Shown: positions 34,023-42,710, counted from the stretch's first letter. The stretch: DNA of 64,000 bases from DTU032 sp964346175 (GCA_964346175.1 CAYFTG010000005.1:1-64000); one strand, 5' to 3'. Numbers and translations are program-made. The notes: generated by a model from the sequence alone, not told the origin.

Positions 34023-35411
34023 ATGAAGCATGATGCAGCTTTGCAATATCTTGCAGAAACCAGAGATTTCAGTTCAGACCAGACCTTAGGTCGTATCAGA
34101 GAATTAAGCCGCCGACTGGGCGATCCTTGGCGCGACTTGAAGGTGTTTCATATCGCGGGAACAAACGGCAAAGGATCTATTAGCAGTTACTTGACGCATA
34201 TTCTCTGTGCAGCCGGATATAGGGTCGGTTGGTATACTTCTCCTTATCTGGAGCGCTTCAACGAGCGGATCAGAGTTCTTCAAGGTTTTGATGATCTGCA
34301 AAAATATGATCAAGACAACCGCCTCGGGGAAATCGACAACGATTCCATTGACCGCATCATGACACGGGTATCTCGCGCCGCCGACTCGATGAAAGAAGAC
34401 GGCATTATGGATCTTCCTTCCGAGTTTGATCTAATCACAATGATGGCTTTCTTATACTTTAGGGAAAAAGAATGCGAATATGTGGTTCTGGAAGCCGGTA
34501 TTGGCGGGCGACTAGACTCAACAAATGTTATTGAAAAGCCCCTTGCCGGCATCATTGCCTCACTCGGCTATGACCATTTGGAGCGCTTGGGCGACAATAT
34601 GAAAAGCATTATGTATGAGAAGTCCGGCATCGTAAAACCCGGGACACCCGTTTACGCTTACGACCCTATAGCCGCCATGATTTCAGGAGACGACGCCGCC
34701 ATTGCCAAGAGCACTCTCGAGGAACGTTGTTTGCAGCTTGATGTGCCTTTGACCTGGATTGGCCGGAATCAATTTGACCTATTGAGCTACAATCGGAGCG
34801 GGCAGAGCTTCCGTGCGCATGCGAATGGCGAGACTTATACAACGAAACTATTAGGAGTTTATCAGCCGATTAATGCCCTGTTGGCAGCGGCCGCTGCTGA
34901 GGAATATGTCAGCGCAGAAGATATTTCACGAGGCATAGCAGCCACCGTCTGGCCGGGCCGATTGGAGATTTTAGCGCAATCTCCTTTTGTTTTATTAGAC
35001 GGGGCCCATAACGAGCAAGGTTGCCGTGCGCTAGTAGAATCTTTAGCCCGTCTGACAGAAGATTCGTCTGTTGTTTTTCTCACAGGAATGATGCAGGATA
35101 AGGATTACAAGGAAATGCTGAAGATCGTGCTGAGTGCAAAGCAGTACGAGAGTGCAGCTGTAATCTTTACTCAGGTTCCTGATGAGCGGAGCGCTAGTGC
35201 TGAGACCTTGCTTGAAGCCGCTGAGGAGGCATTGGCGTCCGAGCCGGATCAATTGGAAATGCATGCGATGTCCGACTATAATAAAGCCCTGCGCAAAGCC
35301 TTGTCATTGGCTCAGTCAAAAGGAGCAATACTTTGTGTTTTCGGCTCGCTTTATCTTGCGGGGGCAATTCGCATAAGCATGCGAGAGCTGCAAGACGAAG
35401 CCTGCGATTAA
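34023..35411 (+). CDS. folC: Dihydrofolate synthase / folylpolyglutamate synthase
   Basis: 462 residues, Mur-ligase family. P-loop in HIAGTNGKGSISSYL, then GWYTSPYLERFNERI, VLEAGIGGRLDSTN, LGYDHLERLGD with KSGIVKPG, and LDGAHNEQGCRALVESL in the C-terminal domain. It ligates glutamate to dihydropteroate and/or folates; the glycine cleavage T protein uses the resulting polyglutamylated tetrahydrofolate. ATG 34023 is 14 bases after gtrA. Slightly longer than usual, with an acidic insertion near residues 90-120. Confidence 0.94.
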   Translation: MKHDAALQYLAETRDFSSDQTLGRIRELSRRLGDPWRDLKVFHIAGTNGKGSISSYLTHILCAAGYRVGWYTSPYLERFNERIRVLQGFDDLQKYDQDNRLGEIDNDSIDRIMTRVSRAADSMKEDGIMDLPSEFDLITMMAFLYFREKECEYVVLEAGIGGRLDSTNVIEKPLAGIIASLGYDHLERLGDNMKSIMYEKSGIVKPGTPVYAYDPIAAMISGDDAAIAKSTLEERCLQLDVPLTWIGRNQFDLLSYNRSGQSFRAHANGETYTTKLLGVYQPINALLAAAAAEEYVSAEDISRGIAATVWPGRLEILAQSPFVLLDGAHNEQGCRALVESLARLTEDSSVVFLTGMMQDKDYKEMLKIVLSAKQYESAAVIFTQVPDERSASAETLLEAAEEALASEPDQLEMHAMSDYNKALRKALSLAQSKGAILCVFGSLYLAGAIRISMRELQDEACD

Positions 35412-35442
35412 GCTTAGATAAACAAAACCTTTGGAGGTATAA

Positions 35443-36249
35443 ATGGCACAGCCACAAGACAGAAAACTTTTTTCAAATTTCAAGTGGCAAGCTATCTTAG
35501 ATAAGATAAGAGCTTTGGATGAAGCACCGACTAATGTCTTTACTTCGCAACGTGAAGCAGATCGTGCTTTATCTATTTATAATCGAGCTATTGAGCACAT
35601 CCACACAGATAACGAAGACATCGCCATGATTGCTTTGGAAAAGGTGGTAGCAACATACCCCTTATTTACTGAAGCAGCTCTACTCTATGGACTTTGTCTT
35701 GCTGAAGCGCGTAAATATAAGGAGGCCGAACTTCAATTCGAAAAGGCCTTACTTTCGGATCCCGATCGCGAACAAGAAGAGATTCTGGAGCATCTCTTAG
35801 CTCAAGCTCGCTTATGCAAGGAACGCTCTGAGGAATTCGAACGTTCACGGCGTAGAAACGAAAAGAAACTCTTGCCGATTAGAGCAAATTTAGCACAGGC
35901 GGGTATCTTGGAGCGAGCAGCAGGATCAGTAGACGGCGATGATGTACGCATGGCTAGCGCTAAAGAGCGCGACGAGCTCATGCGGCAAATTAATAGGGGA
36001 GAGAGCAGCTCTTCTATTGCGCCGGAACGCAGGGGTGGTTCTAGGACGGTACAGATAATCAGTATTGTCGTAATTATTGCAGTGCTTGTGTTTTCTTTAC
36101 TTTACTTTTTAATCGTGCCGGCAGTATCACGTGCCAAGGAACGTGACGCTCGACTGGATTGGCTTGAAAAACAAATTGAAGAAAGAGCGGGAAGCGATGG
36201 TGCACTTCAGGAAATCTGGGAAGATTACCTGGAAAATTTCCCCGACTAA
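35443..36249 (+). CDS. TPR-containing single-pass membrane protein
   Basis: 268 residues. Residues about 48-125 form tetratricopeptide-type helices (AIEHIHTDNEDIAMIALEKV, EAALLYGLCLAEARKYKEAE, LQFEKALLSDPDREQEEILE). A basic linker and one transmembrane helix follow (about 205-228, IISIVVIIAVLVFSLLYFLI), then a short outer segment. With no signal peptide, the TPR part should lie in the cytoplasm as a docking platform at the membrane. It is 6 bases before the asparagine-synthetase-like gene, suggesting a physical partnership. ATG 35443 follows TGGAGG. Confidence 0.8.
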   Translation: MAQPQDRKLFSNFKWQAILDKIRALDEAPTNVFTSQREADRALSIYNRAIEHIHTDNEDIAMIALEKVVATYPLFTEAALLYGLCLAEARKYKEAELQFEKALLSDPDREQEEILEHLLAQARLCKERSEEFERSRRRNEKKLLPIRANLAQAGILERAAGSVDGDDVRMASAKERDELMRQINRGESSSSIAPERRGGSRTVQIISIVVIIAVLVFSLLYFLIVPAVSRAKERDARLDWLEKQIEERAGSDGALQEIWEDYLENFPD

Positions 36250-36255
36250 GAATTT

Positions 36256-38085
36256 ATGGCAGATTATTTTGGGCTTCTTGGTGATTATAGTGAGATCAGC
36301 GAAGTAGGACTAAAGCGCATGGCTGCCAAAGCCGTAGGCACCGGTGAGCCTAGGTTTAAGGTTCACGGCGAAGAGCAAGCCTTTTTCTGCGCCATCAACC
36401 ACGGCAAAACTGACGCCGTCAAATTCTATAGAGATCCCCTCAAACGCTACACTGTCTTGTTTTATGGTTTTGTTTCAGCCTCCGACCTCTTGGAGGCTGA
36501 ATTGCGTTCTCAAGGAGTGAAGCCCGAGAAAGAACTTCTGCCGTTGATACTTCAAGCTTACAAAATTTGTCAAGGAGATTTTGTTGACCTTTTACACGGA
36601 AATTTTTCTTTTCTAATAAGTGACAGTCTCACTCAGAGTGTTTTCTTAGCCAAAGATCATTTCGGCACTTGTCCACTCTATTATTCAGAACCCATGCGCA
36701 AGGGTGTGCGCTTTTTCTCCAGCAATATTTCGATAATAGCGGAGCATCCTGATTTTGAAAAAGAATTCAATCCTGAGCCGTTACTTTTCTACCTTAGCTT
36801 GGAGTATAATCCACATTCCGAGAGTTTCTGGCGCAATGTTTATTCTGTTCCGGCAGGATCCTGGGTCTTGATCACGGAAGAAGGAGCTAAGGAAAAGCGC
36901 TACTTTACACCTTCATTTGCACCTGATGAGCGCTCGCTCTCCGAGCATGTTGACGAGATCTTTGAAAGTGTCAAAGAGTCCGTCCACAACTACAGCGATG
37001 TTGAAAACCTCGGTGCCTATTTGTCTGCCGGTGTGGATTCGTCTTTTGTCACGGTTCTGGGTCAGCCTTCAGAAGCCTTTTCACTCGGTTTTTTAGGCTT
37101 TGACGGCATTTTTCAAGAAAATTCCCGTGCCTCTGAACTAGCTGCGCAGCATGACTTGAATTTCCACTCTGTCGAGGTAAGTGGAGCTGACTATGTCTCC
37201 TCCCTTTTGAAGGTCCAAAGCTACCTTGATCAGCCCAATTGTAATTTCTCTACAATTTCTCTAGACCTGCTGGGTGAGTTTGTTGATGAGCGAGTTTCTT
37301 ATATCTTAACGGGAGATGGTGCGGATGAGTTTTTCGGTGGCTATGACCCGTATATAAAATCTAAGCGCTATCGTACTTACGAAAAGTATCTGCCTAAATC
37401 TCTGCGCTCCTTTATTGCTTCGCGAATTTCTACAGATGTGAACCTATATTCGCGAAGCGCTAACATTAAGCGCTGTGGGATGGAAGTGAGCGAATACTTT
37501 TTCGGTAGCAGTATGACCGGATATCCGGAGCAAGTGGGGAAGGTTTTAAAGCCCGAATATTTACCTGCTGTAGGTGTTGCGGAGTTTTTTGCACCGTTCT
37601 ATCAAGAGATTGCTGAAGAAGATGAACTTAGCCAGAAGATGCTCTTTGATATAAACTTTACTTTACTGGGCGATATGTCTATAAAGGAAGAAAGAATGGC
37701 CAATGCCCATAACTTGCAAGTGCGTACTCCGCTCTTGAATAAGTCGATCTTCGATGTTGCCCGCAGCATACCGGCTGAAATGCGTACTTCAGCGGTAGAG
37801 AGTAAAGTGCCGTTCCGAAGAGCTGCCTCCCGCGTTTTGGGTCGTCAGTGGTCCGATCAGAAGAAGGTGGGTTTTGTTGCGCCTTTCCGTTATTATCTGA
37901 AAGATAGCAGCTTAGCTCAAGATCTCTACGACATCTTGAAAGACCCTCTCGCTGAGCGCTTCTTTCAACGTGAGATTATTGATCGTTACCTGACGGAGCA
38001 TTTTCAGGGAAGCAAAGCTCGTCATAAGGAACTATTCGCACTTATTAGCTTTGTTCTGTGGTACAAAGATAAATTTATAGATTAA
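36256..38085 (+). CDS. Asparagine-synthetase-like amidotransferase without a functional glutaminase site
   Basis: 609 residues with the AsnB two-domain layout. The C-terminal synthetase domain is intact: PP-loop YLSAGVDSSFV, LTGDGADEFFGGYDPY, and the MANAHNLQVRTPLL and KVGFVAPFRY blocks. The N-terminal Ntn-type glutaminase fold is recognisable (LLHGNFSFLISD, AKDHFGTCPLYYSE), but it begins MADYFG, so the Cys2 nucleophile of MCGI-type enzymes is absent. The NGEIYN region reads YGFVSASD. It should therefore adenylate a carboxylate and use free ammonia or another nucleophile. Its setting between a TPR membrane protein and a D,D-carboxypeptidase suggests envelope modification; the substrate is unknown. 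Confidence 0.85.
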   Translation: MADYFGLLGDYSEISEVGLKRMAAKAVGTGEPRFKVHGEEQAFFCAINHGKTDAVKFYRDPLKRYTVLFYGFVSASDLLEAELRSQGVKPEKELLPLILQAYKICQGDFVDLLHGNFSFLISDSLTQSVFLAKDHFGTCPLYYSEPMRKGVRFFSSNISIIAEHPDFEKEFNPEPLLFYLSLEYNPHSESFWRNVYSVPAGSWVLITEEGAKEKRYFTPSFAPDERSLSEHVDEIFESVKESVHNYSDVENLGAYLSAGVDSSFVTVLGQPSEAFSLGFLGFDGIFQENSRASELAAQHDLNFHSVEVSGADYVSSLLKVQSYLDQPNCNFSTISLDLLGEFVDERVSYILTGDGADEFFGGYDPYIKSKRYRTYEKYLPKSLRSFIASRISTDVNLYSRSANIKRCGMEVSEYFFGSSMTGYPEQVGKVLKPEYLPAVGVAEFFAPFYQEIAEEDELSQKMLFDINFTLLGDMSIKEERMANAHNLQVRTPLLNKSIFDVARSIPAEMRTSAVESKVPFRRAASRVLGRQWSDQKKVGFVAPFRYYLKDSSLAQDLYDILKDPLAERFFQREIIDRYLTEHFQGSKARHKELFALISFVLWYKDKFID

Positions 38086-38145
38086 ATTTGATGAGTGAGT
38101 ACTGATTTGAGGTTTTTGAATTACAATCAAAAGGATTGACAATTT

Positions 38146-39495
38146 ATGAGAATAAGACTTAAACAAATTACCAAATTTCTAGCGTTGTTTTTATTGCTCT
38201 TTTCGTTTCTGCAAGTAGCTATACCAAGCTTGGTCAATGCAGAGACCTTTGAGGATGTTCCCGGTTGGCCGGCATTAGAGGATATTAGGTCCTCTGCTTA
38301 TGCGATCTACAATGCTACCACTGACGAATTTCTTTTGGAAAAAAATATGCATCAACCCTTATGGAATGCTAGTACCACTAAAGTCTTAACTGCTCTGACA
38401 GCTGCGCAGCATGAGGATTTTGATTTGGATGCTATGCTTCTGGTATCGGACGCAGCAACCTACTTTGGAGATCCCGCCTCGGCGCGGCTTAAGCTTAAAC
38501 CGGGTGAGTTGATTTCAACTAGAGACGTGCTTGGAGGTCTCATGGTGCTTTCAGCCAACGACTGTGCTTATGTCTTGGCTGAGAATTATGGTGGCTTTTA
38601 CGGGCATACTTCCGATTTGCCACAGGAAGAGTGGGGAAATTTCGCTGAGGGATCCTCGCAGAAATCTCGCCAAGCATTTGTTGCCGAAATGAATCGCGTT
38701 GCTAAGGGCTTAGGAGCAGAAAATACCAATTTTGATAACCCTTGTGGTTTTGATGGCGAAACTCACAACACGACAGCCCACGACCTAGCTCTTATTTCTA
38801 ATGCGTTCTTGGAAAATGAAGATTTGGCACCATTTTCCTCCTTGGCGCATTATATGCCGGAGCCGACCAACATGCATCCCTATGCCGGCTGGTCTCTGCT
38901 CACCAATACAAACGGCCTAGTAGTTTACGGGACGAATTTTTTCCAATCGCAGTATATAGCTCGTTATAATGGCGTCAAAACAGGAACCACACCAAGAGCA
39001 GGAAGTTGCTTAATTGGTGGGGGTATTACGCATGATGGCGAGCAGATTATTGCCGTCCTTTTGGGAGGCTCGGTCCCGCGCTCGGATAATTCCTATGTCA
39101 GCTTAGCGATACCTGTGCGCACTTTGTTGGAATATGGAGCCTATCTCTCGGGCTCGCCCAGCATGCCGTATTCAGATGCTCCCTTGCCGACCTTCCCGCC
39201 CTTGCTTGACACCTCAGTGACAGAACCGGCAGAAGATCCGGACAACGGTGAAACTGAAGTGCCGGGAGACGATGATCCGGAACAGTCCGTTCCGGAGGAA
39301 ACGCAGCCGCAAGAAAGCGACCCGGTAATAGATGAGAATCCGGGGGTCACTCAGGGTGAGAATCCGGAAAATTTACCGGAGACGGGGGAACTTACGCGGC
39401 GCGAGAAACTCGTCATTGCGCTCAGCGGACTAATCGTTCTTTGTGTCATAGCTATCCTGATCGGAAATCAGATGTACAATCGTAAATACAGATAA
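38146..39495 (+). CDS. Serine-type D-Ala-D-Ala carboxypeptidase (S11, PBP5-like) with LPETG tail
   Basis: 449 residues. Signal peptide (about 1-30), then all three active-site motifs: SxxK as NASTTKVLTAL, SxN as LSANDCAYVLAE, and KTG as YNGVKTGTTPRAG. An acidic Pro/Glu-rich spacer (about 345-405) leads to LPETG (residues 410-414), a membrane helix (LVIALSGLIVLCVIAILIG) and a basic end RKYR. That is a sortase sorting-signal layout, unlike the amphipathic anchor of classical DacA. It trims pentapeptide side chains of peptidoglycan. No sortase gene is in the window. An intact counterpart to the degenerate protein at 2378. Confidence 0.92.
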   Translation: MRIRLKQITKFLALFLLLFSFLQVAIPSLVNAETFEDVPGWPALEDIRSSAYAIYNATTDEFLLEKNMHQPLWNASTTKVLTALTAAQHEDFDLDAMLLVSDAATYFGDPASARLKLKPGELISTRDVLGGLMVLSANDCAYVLAENYGGFYGHTSDLPQEEWGNFAEGSSQKSRQAFVAEMNRVAKGLGAENTNFDNPCGFDGETHNTTAHDLALISNAFLENEDLAPFSSLAHYMPEPTNMHPYAGWSLLTNTNGLVVYGTNFFQSQYIARYNGVKTGTTPRAGSCLIGGGITHDGEQIIAVLLGGSVPRSDNSYVSLAIPVRTLLEYGAYLSGSPSMPYSDAPLPTFPPLLDTSVTEPAEDPDNGETEVPGDDDPEQSVPEETQPQESDPVIDENPGVTQGENPENLPETGELTRREKLVIALSGLIVLCVIAILIGNQMYNRKYR

Positions 39496-39568
39496 TTTGC
39501 GTAAAATGATGAAATAGCGAGCAAATGGGACAAAAGCAAAGCTTTGTTGAGCTAAATTAAAAAAGAGC

Positions 39569-39597
39569 TTGACAAGCTATTTTCCGCTTGCTATGAT
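39569..39597 (+). promoter_or_regulatory. Sigma-A promoter of rplM-rpsI
   Basis: Perfect TTGACA (39569-39574), 17-bp spacer, TATGAT (39592-39597) preceded by TGC (extended -10). One of the strongest promoters in the window, as expected for ribosomal protein genes. Confidence 0.88.
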
Positions 39598-39603
39598 AGT
39601 CGC

Positions 39604-39645
39604 TGTGTCCTCGGGCGTGGGTTTTTTCTATGTCCTTTAGACACA
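39604..39645 (+). ncRNA. Probable L13-type ribosomal protein leader
   Basis: The transcript should begin near 39604. TGTGTC (39604-39609) pairs with GACACA (39640-39645) to close a 30-base loop containing GGGCGTGGG and a T run, ending 7 bases before the AGGGGG ribosome site of rplM. Position and size match the L13 autoregulatory leader of Firmicutes, where free L13 represses its own operon. Assigned from context and the closing stem only. Confidence 0.5.
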
Positions 39646-39667
39646 CAAATTTAGGGGGTTATTGAAA

Positions 39668-40096
39668 ATGAAGACATTTATGGCAAAGGCGGAAAGCGTT
39701 GAGCGTCGTTGGCTTTTAGTTGACGCTGAAGGTCAAACGCTGGGCCGTTTAGCTACACAGATTGCCACATTTTTGCGTGGCAAACATAAAGCCGAATACA
39801 CACCTCATGTCGACACAGGTGATTATGTAGTAGTCATCAATGCGGATAAAGTCGTCGTTAGTGGCAACAAAGAAGCACAGAAAATGTATCGTCGCCACTC
39901 CGGCTATCCCGGTGGAATGAAGGAAGTTGTCTATCAAGACATGATGAAGAAGCATCCCGAGCGCATCCTTGAGAGTGCGGTTCGCGGCATGTTGCCTAAG
40001 AACAGTCTGGGCAGACAAATGTATCGTAAGCTTAAGGTGTATACAGGTCCGGATCATCCACATGCGGCACAAGAGCCTGAGCTGATTGAGATTTAA
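39668..40096 (+). CDS. rplM: 50S ribosomal protein L13
   Basis: 142 residues: TFMAKAESVERRWLLVDAEG, LGRLATQIATFLRGKHK, TPHVDTGDYVVVINADKV, RHSGYPGGMKEV, AVRGMLPKNSLGRQM. ATG 39668 lies 9 bases after AGGGGG; an in-frame TTG at 39662 is too close to it. First gene of the rplM-rpsI operon, with a strong promoter and leader upstream. Confidence 0.98.
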   Translation: MKTFMAKAESVERRWLLVDAEGQTLGRLATQIATFLRGKHKAEYTPHVDTGDYVVVINADKVVVSGNKEAQKMYRRHSGYPGGMKEVVYQDMMKKHPERILESAVRGMLPKNSLGRQMYRKLKVYTGPDHPHAAQEPELIEI

Positions 40097-40109
40097 GGGG
40101 ATATAGAAA

Positions 40110-40508
40110 ATGGCAGATAGAAATTTCTTTTATGGAACAGGCAGAAGGAAAAAGGCAGTAGCTAGAGTACGCTTGTATCATGGTAAAGGTGAAATTGAAG
40201 TAAACGGTAAAAGCTTTGAAGATTATTTCCCCATGGAAACTTTGCGCTATATCGTAATGCAGCCGCTTAACACCTGCGACGCAAGCGGTCTTTATGACAT
40301 TAAAGTTAACGTTCAGGGTGGCGGTATTTCCGGTCAGTCCGGTGCAGTAAGGCATGGAATTGCCCGCGCCTTAGTAGAGGCCGATGCAGAGCAATATAAA
40401 GCTAAACTTAAGAAGGCCGGCTTCCTGACACGTGATCCACGTGCTAAAGAAAGAAAGAAATACGGTCTTAAGAAGGCTAGAAAAGCGTCCCAATTCTCCA
40501 AACGTTAA
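40110..40508 (+). CDS. rpsI: 30S ribosomal protein S9
   Basis: 132 residues. GTGRRKKAVARVRLYHGKGE at the N-terminus, GISGQSGAVRHGIARALVE, and the basic tail RKKYGLKKARKASQFSKR whose last residues reach the ribosomal P site. 13 bases after rplM, the universal pairing. A T run at about 40534 follows, but without a convincing stem. Confidence 0.98.
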   Translation: MADRNFFYGTGRRKKAVARVRLYHGKGEIEVNGKSFEDYFPMETLRYIVMQPLNTCDASGLYDIKVNVQGGGISGQSGAVRHGIARALVEADAEQYKAKLKKAGFLTRDPRAKERKKYGLKKARKASQFSKR

Positions 40509-40553
40509 GGAGAGTCTTGCACTACGCTTCTGCTTTTTTTACAGGGAGCAACA

Positions 40554-41027
40554 ATGCTGGAACGCTATTACACTCACTCAAGTGAAGAAACTGAAAATTT
40601 GGGGATATCCCTGGCAAAGCGACTTTGCCCCGGGGATATCCTCTTATTGTTTGGCGATTTGGCCGCAGGCAAGACCACTTTGACGCGCGGAATCGCCAAG
40701 GGATTGGGCGTGCTCGATGATGTTTCCAGCCCGACTTTCACTATCATGCAGCAATATGCTGCCGGACCGGATGGGCTGGCAATTAATCACTTTGATGCGT
40801 ATCGCCTGCGCGATGAGCAGGACTGGTATGCGGAAGGCTTTGACGAGCTTTTGTACGGCTCCGCTGTCTCTCTGATCGAGTGGCCGGAAAACGTTCTGGA
40901 AGCTCTTCCTGAAGATGTGATTGAAGTGCACCTGACTTTTGCCGGAGAGGGTAACGAGCGGCAGATTGACTTGAAATTTCCTGAAGCAAGAGCTGCTGAA
41001 GCTAGTAGAGATGAGGCTGAAAGATGA
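40554..41027 (+). CDS. tsaE: tRNA threonylcarbamoyladenosine biosynthesis ATPase TsaE
   Basis: 157 residues. Walker A in LFGDLAAGKTTLTRGIAKGL, then SSPTFTIMQQY, NHFDAYRL and LIEWPENV. It supplies ATPase activity to the TsaBDE complex that makes t6A37 on ANN-decoding tRNAs. It overlaps tsaB by 4 bases. TsaD and TsaC are not in the window. Confidence 0.95.
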   Translation: MLERYYTHSSEETENLGISLAKRLCPGDILLLFGDLAAGKTTLTRGIAKGLGVLDDVSSPTFTIMQQYAAGPDGLAINHFDAYRLRDEQDWYAEGFDELLYGSAVSLIEWPENVLEALPEDVIEVHLTFAGEGNERQIDLKFPEARAAEASRDEAER

Positions 41028-41749
41028 TAATTCTTGCAAGTGACACCTCCGGAAAGTCCATTTCCGTCGCCTTAAGCAAAGAGGGCACTATCGTCGCAGA
41101 AATCTCAGGTCAAGATACAATGCAGCATGCCAGCAGCTTGTTGCCGGCTATTAATCAGATACTGCAGAACAATGACTTGAGCATAGCGGATATTGATCTT
41201 TTTGCTACTACTACCGGACCGGGTTCCTTTACCGGAATCCGCATCGGTCTTAGTGCGGTGATGGGGCTAGCTTATGGCACTGGCAAAAGAGTCTACGGCG
41301 TTTCCTCACTGGCGACCTTGGCTGCAGCTATCGATGCTTCTGCGCTCGTCGCTCCGGTTGTTGATGCGCGCGGCGGCCGCGTCTATTCAGGCCTTTATCT
41401 CAAGGGAGAAAGTTTGATTGAGGAAAGACCTCGTGAGATAAGTGAATTTCTTGAAGCTCTGGTGGGGAAATTTCCACAGGAGGAAAAGATTGTTTTTGTG
41501 GGCGATGGCAGTCCTCTGATCGAGAAATATCTTGACGAGCTAGAGGGAGAAGATCCTCTTAATGTCGCCAAAGAACGCTTTGTTTTCGCGGAAGCCGAGA
41601 AGAATAATATCAGTGCGACCCACGTAGCTCACTTGGCGCAGGCGGCGTACTTGCGAGGAGAGATCTTTCCTGCAGCCCATGAGCTCGAAGCCAACTATGG
41701 CATTGAATCTTCAGCTAAGCGTAATCTGAAAAAGAAGGGGGACAAATAA
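41024..41749 (+). CDS. tsaB: tRNA threonylcarbamoyladenosine biosynthesis protein TsaB
   Basis: 241 residues, ASKHA fold: ILASDTSGKSISVALSKEG, MQHASSLLPAINQIL, TTTGPGSFTGIRIGLSAVMG and VDARGGRVYSGLY. It dimerises with TsaD in t6A synthesis. The stop is immediately followed by rimI, the usual tsaE-tsaB-rimI order. Confidence 0.95.
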   Translation: MIILASDTSGKSISVALSKEGTIVAEISGQDTMQHASSLLPAINQILQNNDLSIADIDLFATTTGPGSFTGIRIGLSAVMGLAYGTGKRVYGVSSLATLAAAIDASALVAPVVDARGGRVYSGLYLKGESLIEERPREISEFLEALVGKFPQEEKIVFVGDGSPLIEKYLDELEGEDPLNVAKERFVFAEAEKNNISATHVAHLAQAAYLRGEIFPAAHELEANYGIESSAKRNLKKKGDK

Positions 41750-42208
41750 ATGCCGTATCCTCTTGAAATCAGGAGAGCAAGTGAGGCTGATGTGGAGAGT
41801 GTTTTTGCGATCGAATCACTAGTGCAGAAGGCTCCTTGGGAGAAAAGAGCGTTTACAGATATGCAGGGAGACGAAGATCTTTATTTCTTTGTAGCTGTGG
41901 ACAACGCATCCCGCCCCGTAGCCTTTATAATAGGCATGCACACAGACGACTTTTTGGAGATTCTGAACTTCGCTGTGATGCCTGACTTTCAAGGGCGGGG
42001 CATAGGTTCTTGGCTTTTCGAATACGCATTGCAAGAGGCGGCTGCGGCAGGTATCGAGTCAGTCCGCTTGGAGGTCAGAGAAGGGAACGTTCCGGCTATT
42101 GCGCTATACAAAGCACACGGTTTGGAAACAGTGGGCATGCGTAAGGGCTATTATAGTGATAATGGTGAAAATGCTCTGCTCATGTCAGGGCTAATTTCGT
42201 CAGTTTAG
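41750..42208 (+). CDS. rimI: Ribosomal protein S18-alanine N-acetyltransferase (RimI-like GNAT)
   Basis: 152 residues, GNAT fold. The acetyl-CoA binding motif is VMPDFQGRGIGSWLFEYAL, followed by VRLEVREGNVPAIALYKAHG and GMRKGYYSDNGENALLM, the RimI hallmark. It acetylates the N-terminus of S18 in model bacteria; the target here is inferred from its place after tsaB. Confidence 0.92.
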   Translation: MPYPLEIRRASEADVESVFAIESLVQKAPWEKRAFTDMQGDEDLYFFVAVDNASRPVAFIIGMHTDDFLEILNFAVMPDFQGRGIGSWLFEYALQEAAAAGIESVRLEVREGNVPAIALYKAHGLETVGMRKGYYSDNGENALLMSGLISSV

Positions 42209-42261
42209 TAAATTAGCAATAAAATTTAGAAAAATATGATAAAGCATGTGAAATGTATTCA

Positions 42262-42291
42262 TTGACATTATTTCGACTTGCTGACTATACT
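42262..42291 (+). promoter_or_regulatory. Sigma-A promoter of the HPr-like gene
   Basis: Perfect TTGACA (42262-42267), 18-bp spacer, TATACT (42286-42291), about 70 bases before the ATG at 42364. The rest of the 155-base gap is AT-rich with no further recognisable element. Confidence 0.75.
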
Positions 42292-42363
42292 TTATAATAG
42301 GTCAAAAATCTGTTACGATACAGGAAATGTTGAGCTTCACCAGAAGCTAACGGAGGAAATTTT

Positions 42364-42630
42364 ATGATATCAAAGGAAGTGTGTTTTGCCTGTGACGAAG
42401 AGACGCACATGAAGTCAATTGCATTATTGATTCAAAAGGCCTCAAATTTTGAATCCAGCATTTACATTGAAAAGGATGATCGTCGCGCAAACGCAAAGAG
42501 CTTGCTTGGAGTGATGTCATTAGGTATTGACAGTGGTGATCAGCTGAAAGTCATCGCCGAAGGCGAAGATGAAGAAGCAGCAGTTGAAGTCATCGTTGAT
42601 TACATGATGGATACCACGAAAGAACTCTAA
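42364..42630 (+). CDS. HPr-family phosphocarrier-like protein, divergent active site
   Basis: 88 residues, HPr fold and length. His15 and Ser46, the PEP-dependent and kinase-dependent phosphorylation sites of HPr, fall at exactly the right positions (EETHMKSIALL and AKSLLGVMSLGI). The surrounding GLHARPA signature is not kept: Gly13 is Glu, Arg17 is Lys and Pro18 is Ser. It is monocistronic with a strong promoter, and no enzyme I or EII gene is nearby. It may be a regulatory HPr paralogue (compare Crh) rather than the sugar-transport HPr. Confidence 0.85.
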   Translation: MISKEVCFACDEETHMKSIALLIQKASNFESSIYIEKDDRRANAKSLLGVMSLGIDSGDQLKVIAEGEDEEAAVEVIVDYMMDTTKEL

Positions 42631-42710
42631 CAAAACTAATAATTATGAATCTCGGTGTATTCTCCGGATTCATGCAAACCATCTATAACATATACTATCC
42701 ATCCGGACCT

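Noticed and set aside
39566..39578. AGCTTG-A-CAAGCT palindrome centred on the rplM -35 box
   Set aside because: Only 6-base arms, and half of it is imposed by the TTGACA hexamer itself. Not persuasive as an operator.
40509..40545. T7 run after rpsI as a terminator
   Set aside because: The preceding sequence gives at best a 3-bp stem, so no terminator is called.
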